The notes: generated from the sequence alone by a model not told the origin. Shown: positions 19,801 through 29,003, counted from the stretch's first letter. The stretch: DNA of 64,000 nt from an uncultured Opitutaceae bacterium (GCA_951813085.1 OX638348.1:2303627-2367626); one strand, 5' to 3'. Program-made: numbers and translations.

Positions 19801-20607
19801 ATGGCGAAATACTTCGGTATCCCCCGCAGGAATTTTCCAATCACCGAGGCGTGATCTCGCCGGCCCGGCTCCCATTTGCCTGTCGACTCTCCAGGGCATC
19901 GGATGGGTCGGATTCTCCGGGTGATCGAATATAGCGATATGCCCCCAGTCATCGCGGCCCTCGATCTCCATACCAATATCAACCCAAGTGGCCCGCTGCC
20001 CCTCCGCGCGATTGTTTCGTTGGCGAGAGCTGTTAACAACTTCTCCTTCATTTCCTGTTTTCCACGGCATGCGCACAAAGAGCCCACCATAGTTGTATTC
20101 AGAAACCGTTACTTCGGTATGCGCTTTGCCGGACCATAGAAGGTCCATGAGATAGCGTTCACCTGTATCCCGAACAGACCAGACCTGCGATTCCTCCAGC
20201 AGAGCGGTGCCGGATTCGTCCAGCAGATGATAAACGGTCTCCCACTGAACGACTTCCCCCATTTCCGCTAGAATTTTCGATTCGACTCGCTGCCAGTATC
20301 CATCCGATGGGTTGTGGAAATAGTCGCGTCCATTAAGCCGCGTGAATCCCCAATAGATCCCGGTCTGGTGCTTGTGGTGGCCGGGACTGTACTCGGTCAG
20401 AACTCCCTTTCCGTCCGGGGCCACTATCGGGTGCAGATAAGGTCGATGGTCGGCTCGTGCGTGCTGCACGATAATCGGCTCCGATGACCCATCGCGAAAT
20501 ACGGAAATCGTTTGATCTTCCTCGTTCTCTACAAGTTTCAGAGGATCTGCAAAAAGCGCGCAACAACCAATTGTAATGTATCCAATAAAAGCAGCGTAAT
20601 TTTTCAT
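16825..20607 (-). CDS. DUF6807 (PmoA-like) - PVC dehydrogenase - HEAT - cytochrome c fusion
   Basis: 1260 residues with a signal peptide. Residues about 25-310 form a DUF6807/PmoA-like beta-sandwich (SPGHHKHQTGIYWGF, DLLWSGKAHTEVTVSEYNYGGLFVRMP, DHPENPTHPMPW). Residues about 325-680 are the PVC-type dehydrogenase propeller (GRLWVAENRDYE, DEDGDGKMDT, HETLNSFIWGPDGWLYGCQG, HRSAHGGARIYLAEEFP). HEAT repeats fill about 700-1100. The heme site is C1135-ASCH, with EIGPDITGSNRADLEYIL and SMMPEG behind it. It should be a periplasmic enzyme oxidising a carbohydrate with electron transfer to its own heme. It is 27 bases behind the related split dehydrogenase and belongs to the sulfatase operon. Confidence 0.85.
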   Translation of the reverse strand: MKNYAAFIGYITIGCCALFADPLKLVENEEDQTISVFRDGSSEPIIVQHARADHRPYLHPIVAPDGKGVLTEYSPGHHKHQTGIYWGFTRLNGRDYFHNPSDGYWQRVESKILAEMGEVVQWETVYHLLDESGTALLEESQVWSVRDTGERYLMDLLWSGKAHTEVTVSEYNYGGLFVRMPWKTGNEGEVVNSSRQRNNRAEGQRATWVDIGMEIEGRDDWGHIAIFDHPENPTHPMPWRVDRQMGAGPARSRLGDWKIPAGDTEVFRHQFVVYTGELNDVELNGDWLAYGGQRYNSAEWVAARNESKQAAFLSPDEAVEKMTVADGLEVNLFASEPAITQPMAFCWDDRGRLWVAENRDYETRKTGFSADGNSRILILEDEDGDGKMDTRKLFMEGIPFPAAIAWGFDGLWLGAPPNLLFVPDRDGDDKADVDDIEIRLTGWGIRDRHETLNSFIWGPDGWLYGCQGFATPSMVGKPVGEGRIYRHGEAFPVNQKVQDPVEIDGGLWRYHPIKDRFEVVAHGFSNPWGMDFDDNGQIFITACVIPHLWHVIPGGIYHRQGGQHINPHVYSDIRTITDHRHRSAHGGARIYLAEEFPEKYHDRIFMANIHEHALLSDILVPKGSGFVGKHGDDTVLANDGMWVGFSIEIGPDGAVYILDWHDPDICGMSTMQKDTGRIFRVAAEGTKGKSGLDLAKLSDAELVELQAHRNDWYVRRARVLLHERATEGSLSNNVHGLLWDQFKSGPDTGRQLRSLWALHVTDGISQKQLTSLLDDEDAHIRSWAIQLLCEDFKPGNAALKKFVSMAASDPSPVVRLYLAAALQRIPGASAWKVAEGLLSHEGDVDDHNLPKMIWFGVEGHVENATDVALKQALQSKIPMVSNYIARRAVAAEKVSEVIAAIAKAESPSARIPLLEGLRDGLAGQRYLNAPRGWAALEKTLMQSQDSKTRSLALRLGQLFGSAEAGKARLAQLKDARANLEERKDILLSFGQEVYAPAFDAIVGFLDDAALREPALRAIASYEDLSVPAEIISRYSSFSGLERSIAIQTLATRRTSALALFEALYRGTIPRGDVSAVAARQLNRIIGPRFADFWGSIESLSKDKQVAMDRYRILLTDEYVSHADLVAGKALYEQTCASCHKLYGEGGEIGPDITGSNRADLEYILTNMIDPSGEIPEGYQLVTINLQDGRSYAGNIASEDDNQVTLRMIGQNVTIAKSDILSRQTLPVSMMPEGLLSALDDRQVRDLIAYLRTDHPPHDEH

Positions 20608-20634
20608 TGTTCTATAGTGTTCCTAAATTTTTCT

Positions 20635-22884
20635 CTATTCGCTAACCAATTCAACGTTACCCCAGTACCCGAATTGATTGTCCGAGCCATTGGTGGCATT
20701 CTCGAGCACGATCTCAACCATCGTACCCGCATATTCAGTCAAGTCGACCTCGCTATCCAGCCACTCATCCTGAACCGTCTTATGGCTAACCTCCTGCTCC
20801 AATAGAACCTTTCGTCCCACCACGACCCGCATCTTCCAATCCCCATGAAGATGATAGCTCGTCCGAAGCTTAAGCGTCGTTGTCTTCGCGCTCGGTATGG
20901 AAACATTGCGAATCAAGCGGCTTCTACTGAATCTACCTCCAGCCTGCATTTTCAACGCTACTTCATTGCGAAAGCTTTCCAATAATTCCACGGGTGTTCT
21001 GTCATTATAGCGAAAGCCCGGGGCTACTTTTTCAACCAGCCCATTCACGTCCGGTTTCACGGTTACCTCAGTTTCAAGCATTCGTCTCGGGGCAAATTCC
21101 TGAAGATTCGTTGCTCCGGAATTGATCGCTAGCTCTAGCGCCCGATCAGCATTGCCCGGAACCATTGGCTCAAGCGCGAACCAAAGCATTCTCGGAATAT
21201 TCGCATCCTCTCGGTCCTCTTCCCGGCTCGCCAGAGCCTCCAGAATCGGCCAACGATCATCGAATTCCATCCGCTGCAACACGGAAGCCAAATAGAGACG
21301 TACTACCGATGAAGAGTCGTTTTCCGCCATTTGCTTAAATTTCATAAGAGTATTCGCGGTAAAACTACGATCTTCCCCAAGGAGTTGAATGGCCCAGGAA
21401 CGACAATACTCGTCCTCATAATCCAGCAGGTAATGCAAACGGCTCTCCCCGTCAGCTCCTCCAAAATAGTTGGTCACCCAGGCTGCCCAAATCATGCGCA
21501 GTCGCTTCCCGGAATTGGGGGCATCGAAAAACTGCTGGACGATTTTTTCGTGAACGGAGCGCTTGTCCAGCTCTCCAGCGGCTGCTCTCTCTTGCAAAAT
21601 CGTCCGAGCGTGACGCACATACCAGTCGTTGGAGTGCTTTTGCATTTCGACCAATTCGAGATCCGAGAGCTCCCTAAGATTTGGTTGAGCGATTTTCGGA
21701 GCATCCTCCGGTAGAATTCGATAGACGCGTCCACTATTGGGGAAGTTAATCGCGTTTCCGCAAATGTCGGTATCGTGCCAATCTAGAATATACACGCCTC
21801 CTTCGGGGCCGATTTCCACACTGAATCCGACCCAAGCAAGATCGTTGATCGGCAAGAAGTCATCGCCATGGCTCCCGATGTACCCTGAACCCGATCGATT
21901 CATAATATCAGTCAGCACTTCATGCTGATGAATATTGCACATGAAGAGCCGGTCCCGATACTTCGCTGGAAATGTATCCGCTAAATAAAAACGCGCGCCC
22001 CCATGGGCTGACTTGTGCGTGTGATCGCGGATCGTCTTGATGTCGTCATATACATAGGGATTTACATGGGCACGGGCCTGCTTATGATAGACCCCGCCTT
22101 GAGACACGTGAAAGAGATGCGGGATCACGCAACAAGTCGCGAAACCATGTCCGAAGTCATTGAAGTCAAATCCCCAAGGATTGGATAGTCCACGCGCGAA
22201 TATCTCAAATTCATGCTTAGTTGGGTGGTAGCGCCAGATGCCCGCATCGATAAACTGACGATCCTCGTCGCTTGCGCCAGGCTTTCCTACGTTTGAATGA
22301 GTGAACACTCCATGACATCCATACAACCAGCCATCCGGTCCCCAAATGAAACTATTCAAGGTTTCATGCCTATCGTTGATTCCCCATCCGTCCAACAGAA
22401 CCTGAGCCGGCACATCCGGCACATCGTCCCCATCCGCGTCTGGAATAAAGCTCAAGTTAGGGGGCGAGCCTAAATAGACACCTCCGAATCCCACAGCAAT
22501 ACCCGAGCTGAATGTAATATCATCCATAAAGATCTTCTTCTTATCGAAGACTCCATCTCCATCGGTATCCTCCAAGATCTTGATACGGCTTATATCCCCC
22601 GTGTTATGGGTCCGCCGGTTTATATAGTTAGTATTTTCAACGACCCACATCCGTCCTCGGTCATCGAAGCAAAATGCAATGGGTTCCTCGATATCGGGTT
22701 CCGCCGCAAAAATCGTAACATCGAAACCATCAGGAATATCCATTTTCGCTACCGCCTCAGTTGGCGTGAGAAAAGGCGCGTTGCTCGTCTTCGACTCTTG
22801 GGCAGAAACCGTATTGAATAAAGCCGCAAAAATTAAAAGGAAGACGCCACGATTCCCTATTCTAAAATTCATAAATTTCTTCAT
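20635..22884 (-). CDS. PVC-type dehydrogenase propeller protein without heme (partner of the upstream heme gene)
   Basis: 749 residues from ATG 22884 (TTG 22890 is less likely), with signal peptide GVFLLIFAALFNTVSA. Residues 30-440 are the PVC dehydrogenase propeller, closely similar to the 16825-20607 protein (HETLNSFIWGPDGWLYGCHG, YHKQARAHVNPYVYDDIK, YILDWHDTDICG). HEAT-like helices follow. The last 130 residues form a beta-rich module (DWKMRVVVGRKVLLEQEV, ENATNGSDNQFGYWGNVELVSE) that looks like a carbohydrate-binding NPCBM-type sandwich in place of cytochrome c. It starts two bases after the upstream gene's stop, so the two products are made together and probably act as one enzyme. Confidence 0.8.
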   Translation of the reverse strand: MKKFMNFRIGNRGVFLLIFAALFNTVSAQESKTSNAPFLTPTEAVAKMDIPDGFDVTIFAAEPDIEEPIAFCFDDRGRMWVVENTNYINRRTHNTGDISRIKILEDTDGDGVFDKKKIFMDDITFSSGIAVGFGGVYLGSPPNLSFIPDADGDDVPDVPAQVLLDGWGINDRHETLNSFIWGPDGWLYGCHGVFTHSNVGKPGASDEDRQFIDAGIWRYHPTKHEFEIFARGLSNPWGFDFNDFGHGFATCCVIPHLFHVSQGGVYHKQARAHVNPYVYDDIKTIRDHTHKSAHGGARFYLADTFPAKYRDRLFMCNIHQHEVLTDIMNRSGSGYIGSHGDDFLPINDLAWVGFSVEIGPEGGVYILDWHDTDICGNAINFPNSGRVYRILPEDAPKIAQPNLRELSDLELVEMQKHSNDWYVRHARTILQERAAAGELDKRSVHEKIVQQFFDAPNSGKRLRMIWAAWVTNYFGGADGESRLHYLLDYEDEYCRSWAIQLLGEDRSFTANTLMKFKQMAENDSSSVVRLYLASVLQRMEFDDRWPILEALASREEDREDANIPRMLWFALEPMVPGNADRALELAINSGATNLQEFAPRRMLETEVTVKPDVNGLVEKVAPGFRYNDRTPVELLESFRNEVALKMQAGGRFSRSRLIRNVSIPSAKTTTLKLRTSYHLHGDWKMRVVVGRKVLLEQEVSHKTVQDEWLDSEVDLTEYAGTMVEIVLENATNGSDNQFGYWGNVELVSE

Positions 22885-22886
22885 AA

Positions 22887-24077
22887 TCAATTCATATCCT
22901 CCAAAGGCTCTTCTGTTCTTAAATACTGTATCAAGTTTACCACTTCGTTGTCTTTTAAAGTCATCAAAAGTCCTTCTGGCATCATCGAAATATCCGAAAC
23001 TACCCGAGACTTGATGTCCTGTTTCGCTACGATCTGCTTCTGTCCCACCGCATTCAGGACGATGCGGCGGCCGTCTTCCTCCGCAATCGCGCCCACAAGC
23101 GTTTGACCATCGTGGGTTGTAACCGTCACCATTTTGTAGCTGTCCGGGATATCGTCGCTGGGATCTAGAATATTCAAAAGGATGTAGTCTAGATTCGCTC
23201 GATTCGAACCCGTAAGATCAGGGCCAATCTCGCCACCACTACCATACATTATGTGACAGGCGGCGCAGGTTCGGTCATATACCGCTTTCCCTTGAATCGG
23301 ATCCGCATCGGCCATCGTCTCGGGCGTAAGCAAGTTCCGATACTTTTCGAACAAAGCGCTCTTATCGCCCGAGAGAACCGCAATGTCACCATAGACTTCT
23401 GAAAAATCTGAGCCGAGCATCGACTCCAAAGTCCGAGCCGCGTAGCTCGGGATTTCGCTTTTCGCAATAGCCCCACTTCGCAGGGTGCCAAGCAATTCCT
23501 CCGCATACTCGATACGCGTGGCCAGAGTTTCGATAACCACGCGACGGTCGGACGCATCGAACGCTTCATATCGATTGAGCAGCAACTGGGCAGCGCCTGG
23601 CTGGGGCATTACCCCGAATCCTCGAATCGCTGATGTTCTTAGATGTCGATCATCGAGAAGCGTTTCTAGTCCCGTCGCCAATTTTTCACTACGCTGCACT
23701 AGCAACGATCTAAACGCTCTTTCACGCTCGTCTACATTCGCAGCCGTATTTCGAACTGTACTCAATGCTTCAAGCGCCGCGCTCTCATCGCCGAAAATCT
23801 GCGATAGCTCCTGGAACAATCGCTTAACTTCGACATTCTCGCTCGTAGCTAATCGTTCACGCACGTCACCCCAAGCCGCAGGCGGTTCCACATCCCTACG
23901 TCCCTCCAAGCTCTTGAGCAAACCGCGCATCAGCGATATCTGAACATTTTCATTGTTCGAGTTCGCAATCGCATTTGCCAACTTCTGCAGGGCGTTCGAC
24001 TCGCTAGCGCCGCCCATAAGCGAGCACCATAAAAAGGTCCCCAGAAAGGCTAAGCTCAATTTTTGAAAATTCCGCAT
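22887..24077 (-). CDS. HEAT-repeat cytochrome c protein, heme half of a split PVC dehydrogenase
   Basis: 396 residues, signal peptide (SLAFLGTFLWCSLMGGA). Residues about 30-250 are HEAT-like helices aligning with the C-terminal half of the 16825-20607 fusion (LLKSLEGRRDVEPPAAWGDVRE, RRVVIETLATR). The heme domain starts at C271-AACH with GEIGPDLTGSNRANLDYILLNILDPS and MMPEGLL. It has no propeller of its own. It lies directly upstream of the propeller gene with a TGA-TT-ATG junction, so the domain order in the RNA is reversed compared with the one-piece paralog. Its role is probably electron acceptance from the partner dehydrogenase. Confidence 0.8.
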   Translation of the reverse strand: MRNFQKLSLAFLGTFLWCSLMGGASESNALQKLANAIANSNNENVQISLMRGLLKSLEGRRDVEPPAAWGDVRERLATSENVEVKRLFQELSQIFGDESAALEALSTVRNTAANVDERERAFRSLLVQRSEKLATGLETLLDDRHLRTSAIRGFGVMPQPGAAQLLLNRYEAFDASDRRVVIETLATRIEYAEELLGTLRSGAIAKSEIPSYAARTLESMLGSDFSEVYGDIAVLSGDKSALFEKYRNLLTPETMADADPIQGKAVYDRTCAACHIMYGSGGEIGPDLTGSNRANLDYILLNILDPSDDIPDSYKMVTVTTHDGQTLVGAIAEEDGRRIVLNAVGQKQIVAKQDIKSRVVSDISMMPEGLLMTLKDNEVVNLIQYLRTEEPLEDMN

Positions 24078-24103
24078 TCGCGTCTACTCGTATAAGAATC
24101 GAT

Positions 24104-25702
24104 TTATATGCCTGCATCCGGCGAATAATCCGGATTGAGCCTATTCATTTGAGCATCTACCTCTTTTCGCCATTCGCGTAGCATTCCTCGGAGCTCCGAT
24201 ACCTTTTCAGGCATAGCGTCTGCCAGGTTGTTCTGCTCGCCGATGTCCTCTCTCAAATTAAAGAGCTGCACATTGTAATTCTCATAGTACTCCAGGAGCT
24301 TATAGTCACCGCTACGAATGGCCCCGGCGGGAGGCTGCATGCCGTGGTTGCTGTAGTGCGGAAAATGCCAATAGATGGCATCTCGATCCAATGAATTCGC
24401 CCCTTTCAAAAGGGGAACGATGCTGACGCCATCCTTGTGCTGTTCTTCGACAAGAGGAAGCCCCGCCATTTCTAAGAGTGTAGGGTAAAAGTCAGTACTG
24501 ATGATGGGCTCGTCTGATTCCGTTCCCTGATCTCCCTGACCCGGCCATTTGACAATGCAAGGAACGCGAATGCCGCCTTCATAGAGCCAGCCCTTCGCTC
24601 CGCGTAGTGGAAGAACGGATGTTGAAAAGGCTACATCCAGCTGTTCTTCGGAAACCGTACGATTGGGGAAGTGCACATTCATCCCAGCCATTCCGCCGTT
24701 GTCCGCAAAGAAGATCACGATGGTGTTGTCGTCTATACCCAATTCCTCCAGCTTAGCGAGAATGCGGCCGAGACTGTCATCGATCGCTTCAACCATTCCC
24801 GCGAAATGAGTGTTGTCCTGATACTGCTTGATTTTGACGGTTCGTTCGGGCAGCACACCGTAGCCCGACCAGGCTTCCTTCTTGATTGCCTCATCAAGAT
24901 ACTCCCGACTGAGCGGCTCATCCACATCGGGGTTTCCTTCAAGGATATACGGCGTATCTCCTTTAACCGGATTGGCTTTTAGCTTTTTCTCGTACTTCTC
25001 CACCAAATCGAGTCTGCCGTGAATCGGATCGTGCACCGCAAAGTGAGCTAAGTAGAGGAAGAATGGGTCGTCCTTATTCTTATCGATAAAGCCCAAAGCT
25101 TCGTCCGTCAGACGGTCCGTAAGGTATTCACCCTCAGGAGCATCTTCGAGTCCTTCCAGCCCGTACGGCGCGTAAAAGGTGCGATTGGGCGCGCCACGAT
25201 TCCAATTACGCGGTATATGCCAATCGAATCCATGGGCATCCGGTTGCGCAGGCGCCACACCCAAATGCCATTTGCCTACTGCCGCCGTCTTGTATCCGTG
25301 TCCGCGCAACGTTTCCGCAATAGTGATCTCCTCGAAGGGCAACGCCTGAACAGTGGGAACATTAAGGTATTGCTGAAAGGGATAATCTAGACGCCCACTG
25401 ATCCAGTCGGTCATGTTGTTTCGCGCCGGGTACTTGCCCGTTAAAATACTGGCGCGAGTCGGCGAGCAAACATGACAGGCTGCGTAGGCGTTGGTAAACT
25501 TTACGCCATCATCCGCAAACTTATCGATATTCGGTGTTTCATAGAAAGAGCTCCCGAAGCTTCCGACATCCGTCCATCCGAGATCATCCACTAAAAAGAA
25601 TACGATATTGGGGTTCTTGGCCGAAACCGCTGCGCTAAGACCACAGGCGGCCAGAAAGAAGAATGATATATGCGGGAGAATTTTTGTATTCATGAAACTC
25701 AT
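24104..25702 (-). CDS. Sulfatase, CSPTR type
   Basis: 532 residues with a signal peptide. ATG 25702 is chosen because GAGG lies seven bases upstream, overlapping the end of the previous gene. Landmarks: FFLVDDLGWTDVGSFGSSFYETPNID, formylglycine site C79-SPTR, GKWHLGVAPAQPDAHGFD, FFADNGGMAGMN, GAKGWLYEGGIRVP. The Thr in CxPTR is an accepted variant of CxPSR. This is an arylsulfatase A-like S1 enzyme. It is the last sulfatase of the operon, four bases behind the preceding one and 26 bases before the heme gene. Confidence 0.9.
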   Translation of the reverse strand: MSFMNTKILPHISFFFLAACGLSAAVSAKNPNIVFFLVDDLGWTDVGSFGSSFYETPNIDKFADDGVKFTNAYAACHVCSPTRASILTGKYPARNNMTDWISGRLDYPFQQYLNVPTVQALPFEEITIAETLRGHGYKTAAVGKWHLGVAPAQPDAHGFDWHIPRNWNRGAPNRTFYAPYGLEGLEDAPEGEYLTDRLTDEALGFIDKNKDDPFFLYLAHFAVHDPIHGRLDLVEKYEKKLKANPVKGDTPYILEGNPDVDEPLSREYLDEAIKKEAWSGYGVLPERTVKIKQYQDNTHFAGMVEAIDDSLGRILAKLEELGIDDNTIVIFFADNGGMAGMNVHFPNRTVSEEQLDVAFSTSVLPLRGAKGWLYEGGIRVPCIVKWPGQGDQGTESDEPIISTDFYPTLLEMAGLPLVEEQHKDGVSIVPLLKGANSLDRDAIYWHFPHYSNHGMQPPAGAIRSGDYKLLEYYENYNVQLFNLREDIGEQNNLADAMPEKVSELRGMLREWRKEVDAQMNRLNPDYSPDAGI

Positions 25703-25706
25703 TCAG

Positions 25707-27116
25707 CTACCTCACATTTCGCGATGGAAGGTATCCTTTAAGCTCTGCCTTTATGGACTCGTATTTGGAGAAAGATGCCAGATTCACCCATTCGTTTGGA
25801 TCCGCCTCGTTATCGTACAATTCCTCGCCTCCGTCATTGTACCAGATATAGCGCCATTTATGCGTCTTAATCGCGTGGTTCTGGTATCCAAAAGTAGTTA
25901 AGACCGATCTATCCCACTCAGCTTCTGGATTCTTCAGCAAGGGAACCAAACTCTGGCCATCCAAGCCATCCCGCTCGGGCGCACCCGTCATTTCAACCAT
26001 GGTGGGATAAAGGTCGATCAAGCTTACGGGACGGTGACAAAGCTGGCCATTCGCGTATCCTCCAGGAGCGGCAATAATCATGGTCGTACGAGTGGTCACA
26101 TCCCAGAGCGCGTGCTTTCTCCAGTGCTGCTTCTCACCTAAGTGCCAACCGTGGTCCCCCCACAGGACAATGATGGTATTGTCTGCATGATCGCTGTTTT
26201 CCAATGCATCCAGCAAGCGACCGATATGGTGATCCACATAAGTAATGGTCGCCAGATAGCTTTGAACGGCTCGCTCCCATTGCCCATGTTTGGTGATCAT
26301 ATCGTGGTCTTCACCGTGCCTAGAAAAGTTGCTTCCATTAGAAATGGTGTGAACTTCTCTCGCGAATTTCTTTCCCCAATAGGGCAAGTCATCCCGGTCA
26401 TGGTCCAAGACTTCAGGAAGTATGATGCTTTCCCTGGGATGCATTTCGAAATACTTCCGAGGCGCGTACCAAGGCATATGCGGCTTTGTAAAACCGCAGG
26501 CTATAAAGAAGGGTTTGTCGTGGGACTTCTCTAATTCGGAGATCGCCCAATTGACGTTCTTAACGTCAAACAACTCGGAATCATCCACATCCAGTGGACC
26601 CCAGGGCGCCCACGCATCCTCAGCAAGGCCTTCGTCCCGTTCACCGATCTGTCTCCGATTCCTTGGGGGCATATTGTAATAATCCCAGGATGCCTCATCG
26701 TAGGGACCGCTTCCATGAAAGGTCTTCCCTCCCCCTTGAACCGAATAGCCTCCAGCCGATCGCAAGTACTGCATGAGGGTGGTCGCGTCGGGGACTTTAT
26801 CGCGCATCCTTTCACCGTTGCCGTAAACACCCGTATTGGAGGGCAACAAGCCAGAAAATAGGCTCACGCGCGAAGGGTTGCACAATGGGGCATTGCAATG
26901 GGCCTGCGTAAACGAAATTCCCATACGCGCCAGACGATCAATGTTAGGCGTCTTCGATTGGGGATGACCCCCCAAGTGCCCCACCCAATCGTTCAAGTCA
27001 TCAACGGGAATAAAGAGGATGTTCGGCTTCTCGTTCGAACCTTGACCCAACAGTGCAGTTAGGCCGAACCCGAAGAAAGCCAGCGATAGAGCCAAGCCCC
27101 TGATTGCTTGTTTCAT
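25707..27116 (-). CDS. Sulfatase, iduronate-2-sulfatase-like, CNPSR type
   Basis: 469 residues, signal peptide (LALSLAFFGFGLTALLG). Landmarks: FIPVDDLNDWVGHLGGHPQSKTPNIDRLA, formylglycine site C79-[42 protein letters not shown]. The DDLNDW and NPSR pattern is that of heparan/iduronate-2-sulfatase-like or choline-sulfatase-side S1 families common in marine degraders. It follows the previous sulfatase by 11 bases and is followed by the next after four, which supports cotranscription. The substrate is unknown. Confidence 0.9.
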   Translation of the reverse strand: MKQAIRGLALSLAFFGFGLTALLGQGSNEKPNILFIPVDDLNDWVGHLGGHPQSKTPNIDRLARMGISFTQAHCNAPLCNPSRVSLFSGLLPSNTGVYGNGERMRDKVPDATTLMQYLRSAGGYSVQGGGKTFHGSGPYDEASWDYYNMPPRNRRQIGERDEGLAEDAWAPWGPLDVDDSELFDVKNVNWAISELEKSHDKPFFIACGFTKPHMPWYAPRKYFEMHPRESIILPEVLDHDRDDLPYWGKKFAREVHTISNGSNFSRHGEDHDMITKHGQWERAVQSYLATITYVDHHIGRLLDALENSDHADNTIIVLWGDHGWHLGEKQHWRKHALWDVTTRTTMIIAAPGGYANGQLCHRPVSLIDLYPTMVEMTGAPERDGLDGQSLVPLLKNPEAEWDRSVLTTFGYQNHAIKTHKWRYIWYNDGGEELYDNEADPNEWVNLASFSKYESIKAELKGYLPSRNVR

Positions 27117-27127
27117 AGTAGCTTCGT

Positions 27128-28975
27128 TTATTTCTTAGTAACGTAAACGTAGTATGCGCTGAGGATGGTGCTTCCCGTTCCGCTCGGTCTGCCTCCAGAG
27201 CCCTTATCGGGCCCTCGAAACCAGGTGTGCAACGCGATGGGCCCCTTCTCGAGCTGAGCCGTGAAGGTGACTGAAGTTTCATCGGGTCCAACCGATTTCG
27301 TTTCTCCCTCGAATCCGTAAGCGCTCTTTTCACTAATGCTCAAGTGATGATAGTCGCTCAGGTAAAAGTGGGCCTGAGTAATCGGTATAGCGCCTTGACC
27401 ATTCTCCGATGGAGCGGTGAGAGGACGATCGATTTCCTTCGGCCATCGACGCAGCTCGAAATCGTATTCCCCGGCCTCAGCCACTTCCAACATCCAGTAG
27501 CCTGTTTTATGCTGTCCAACGCGAATCTGCCTTTGCTGATCAATAAATACGTCCAGCCATTCGCAGCCTGTTAAGCGCGACGGGTTTTCATGCTCGCTAC
27601 CAATAATCACCCGTTGGACGTCATTGGCGTTTGGCCCTACGTCGGCCCACCAATCATCCAGCTTGCCTCGCATCTTGGCCAGGACCTCTGGATACTTATC
27701 GATCACGTTGTTTTGCTGCAAGGGATCGGTCTCGAGATTGTAGAGCTCGCGATCTTCAAGCAATCGCCAGCGCTTCCAGAGTACCTCACCCAGATTCCGC
27801 TGCATGAGCGTCTGAGCGAACGGGGTTGGGTAATTAACGAAATTCGGCATGCGACTGTAGTTTATAACCAGCATCCGGTCTTCGGGAACGACCGCCTTTC
27901 CTTTCAAAATAGAGGCCAGGCTCATTCCGTCGAACTTGGCGTCATTGGGGATGTTGCAGAGATCGAGCAGCGTGGGCAGCATATCCTGAACTTGCGTGAG
28001 CCCATGGATATCCTGCGGTTCCAACAAACCGCCGTTCGGCCAACTGATGAAACAAGGAACGCGATGTCCTCCTTCCCACAATTCCGTTTTCCCACCGCGC
28101 ATTCCAGCGTTGTAGTAACGTGGACCATGGGTGCTGCCATTGTCGGTCTGAAAGATTACGATTGTGTCATCCTTAATCCCTTCATCGGCAAGAAACTTCA
28201 TCATCGCCCCCATGTTCTCATCGATGTTCAAAATCATGCCCAGGTAGTCGGCCAGACGGACTTTCATCGCGGGATCCATGTCATCGAACTCCGGTTGAGC
28301 GAGGATCTTCTTGATTGCAGCCTCATCCTTGTCCTTCGCAACCAGAGGACCGTGTGGCGTATTGGGCATGATGATGGAGAGGAACGGTTTTCCTTTTCGG
28401 GCAGCCTGCTTCATAAATGAGATGCTTTCTTCAAAGAAAACATCGGTGCAGTAGCCCTTGTACTTCTTCCACTTCCCATTGTTCACATAGGTGTCATCAA
28501 AGTAATCATTCCCCCAATAATCCGGGACGGATCCAATATGGGAGGAAGGAAACCAGCAGGTCTCATCAAACCCTCGGTCTTCTGGACGAAATGGATAGTT
28601 AGAACCCAAATGCCACTTGCCAAATAGGCCGGTCTCATATCCTGCATCGCCAAAGAAGTTAGCAATAATCGGCACATCCGGTCGCAACAATCCGCGCCCG
28701 CTGCTTACATTGATGCACCCATTGCGGGCCGCATCCAAACCGGTCATCAGCTGACCGCGCGTGGGCGCGCACATGGGAGAGACGTGGTAGTCTTCCAAAC
28801 GTAGACTCTCGCTATGCAGGTGATCGAGGTGCGGCGTCTTTAGGATCGGATTTCCGTTAACTGACAACTCCGGGTAGCCTTGGTCATCGGTCATGACGAT
28901 GATAATGTTGGGCTGCTTAGCCAGCGCCGCTGTAGCGACGAGGCTTACGATGATTAGGGAGACGAGTGATTTCAT
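27128..28975 (-). CDS. Sulfatase with an additional C-terminal beta domain, CAPTR type
   Basis: 615 residues from ATG 28975, which starts the signal peptide MKSLVSLIIVSLVATAALA. The open frame reaches 29014 but that part is not signal-like. Landmarks: IVMTDDQGYPELSVNGNPILKTPHLD, formylglycine site C69-APTR, GKWHLGSNYPFRPEDRGFDE, FQTDNGSTHGPR. The catalytic part ends near residue 460. About 150 further residues (DVFIDQQRQIRVGQHKTGYWMLE, GEYDFELRRWP) form a beta-rich domain, perhaps for glycan binding. It resembles arylsulfatases of the S1_16 kind, a tentative call. It begins 28 bases after the preceding sulfatase. Confidence 0.88.
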   Translation of the reverse strand: MKSLVSLIIVSLVATAALAKQPNIIIVMTDDQGYPELSVNGNPILKTPHLDHLHSESLRLEDYHVSPMCAPTRGQLMTGLDAARNGCINVSSGRGLLRPDVPIIANFFGDAGYETGLFGKWHLGSNYPFRPEDRGFDETCWFPSSHIGSVPDYWGNDYFDDTYVNNGKWKKYKGYCTDVFFEESISFMKQAARKGKPFLSIIMPNTPHGPLVAKDKDEAAIKKILAQPEFDDMDPAMKVRLADYLGMILNIDENMGAMMKFLADEGIKDDTIVIFQTDNGSTHGPRYYNAGMRGGKTELWEGGHRVPCFISWPNGGLLEPQDIHGLTQVQDMLPTLLDLCNIPNDAKFDGMSLASILKGKAVVPEDRMLVINYSRMPNFVNYPTPFAQTLMQRNLGEVLWKRWRLLEDRELYNLETDPLQQNNVIDKYPEVLAKMRGKLDDWWADVGPNANDVQRVIIGSEHENPSRLTGCEWLDVFIDQQRQIRVGQHKTGYWMLEVAEAGEYDFELRRWPKEIDRPLTAPSENGQGAIPITQAHFYLSDYHHLSISEKSAYGFEGETKSVGPDETSVTFTAQLEKGPIALHTWFRGPDKGSGGRPSGTGSTILSAYYVYVTKK

Positions 28976-29003
28976 ATTGGGTCGCAGGTTTCGGGGTAAG
29001 GCG

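Noticed and set aside
27590-28420. Plus-strand frame of 276 codons opposite the CAPTR sulfatase
   Set aside because: Antisense shadow. The sulfatase reading has all catalytic motifs.
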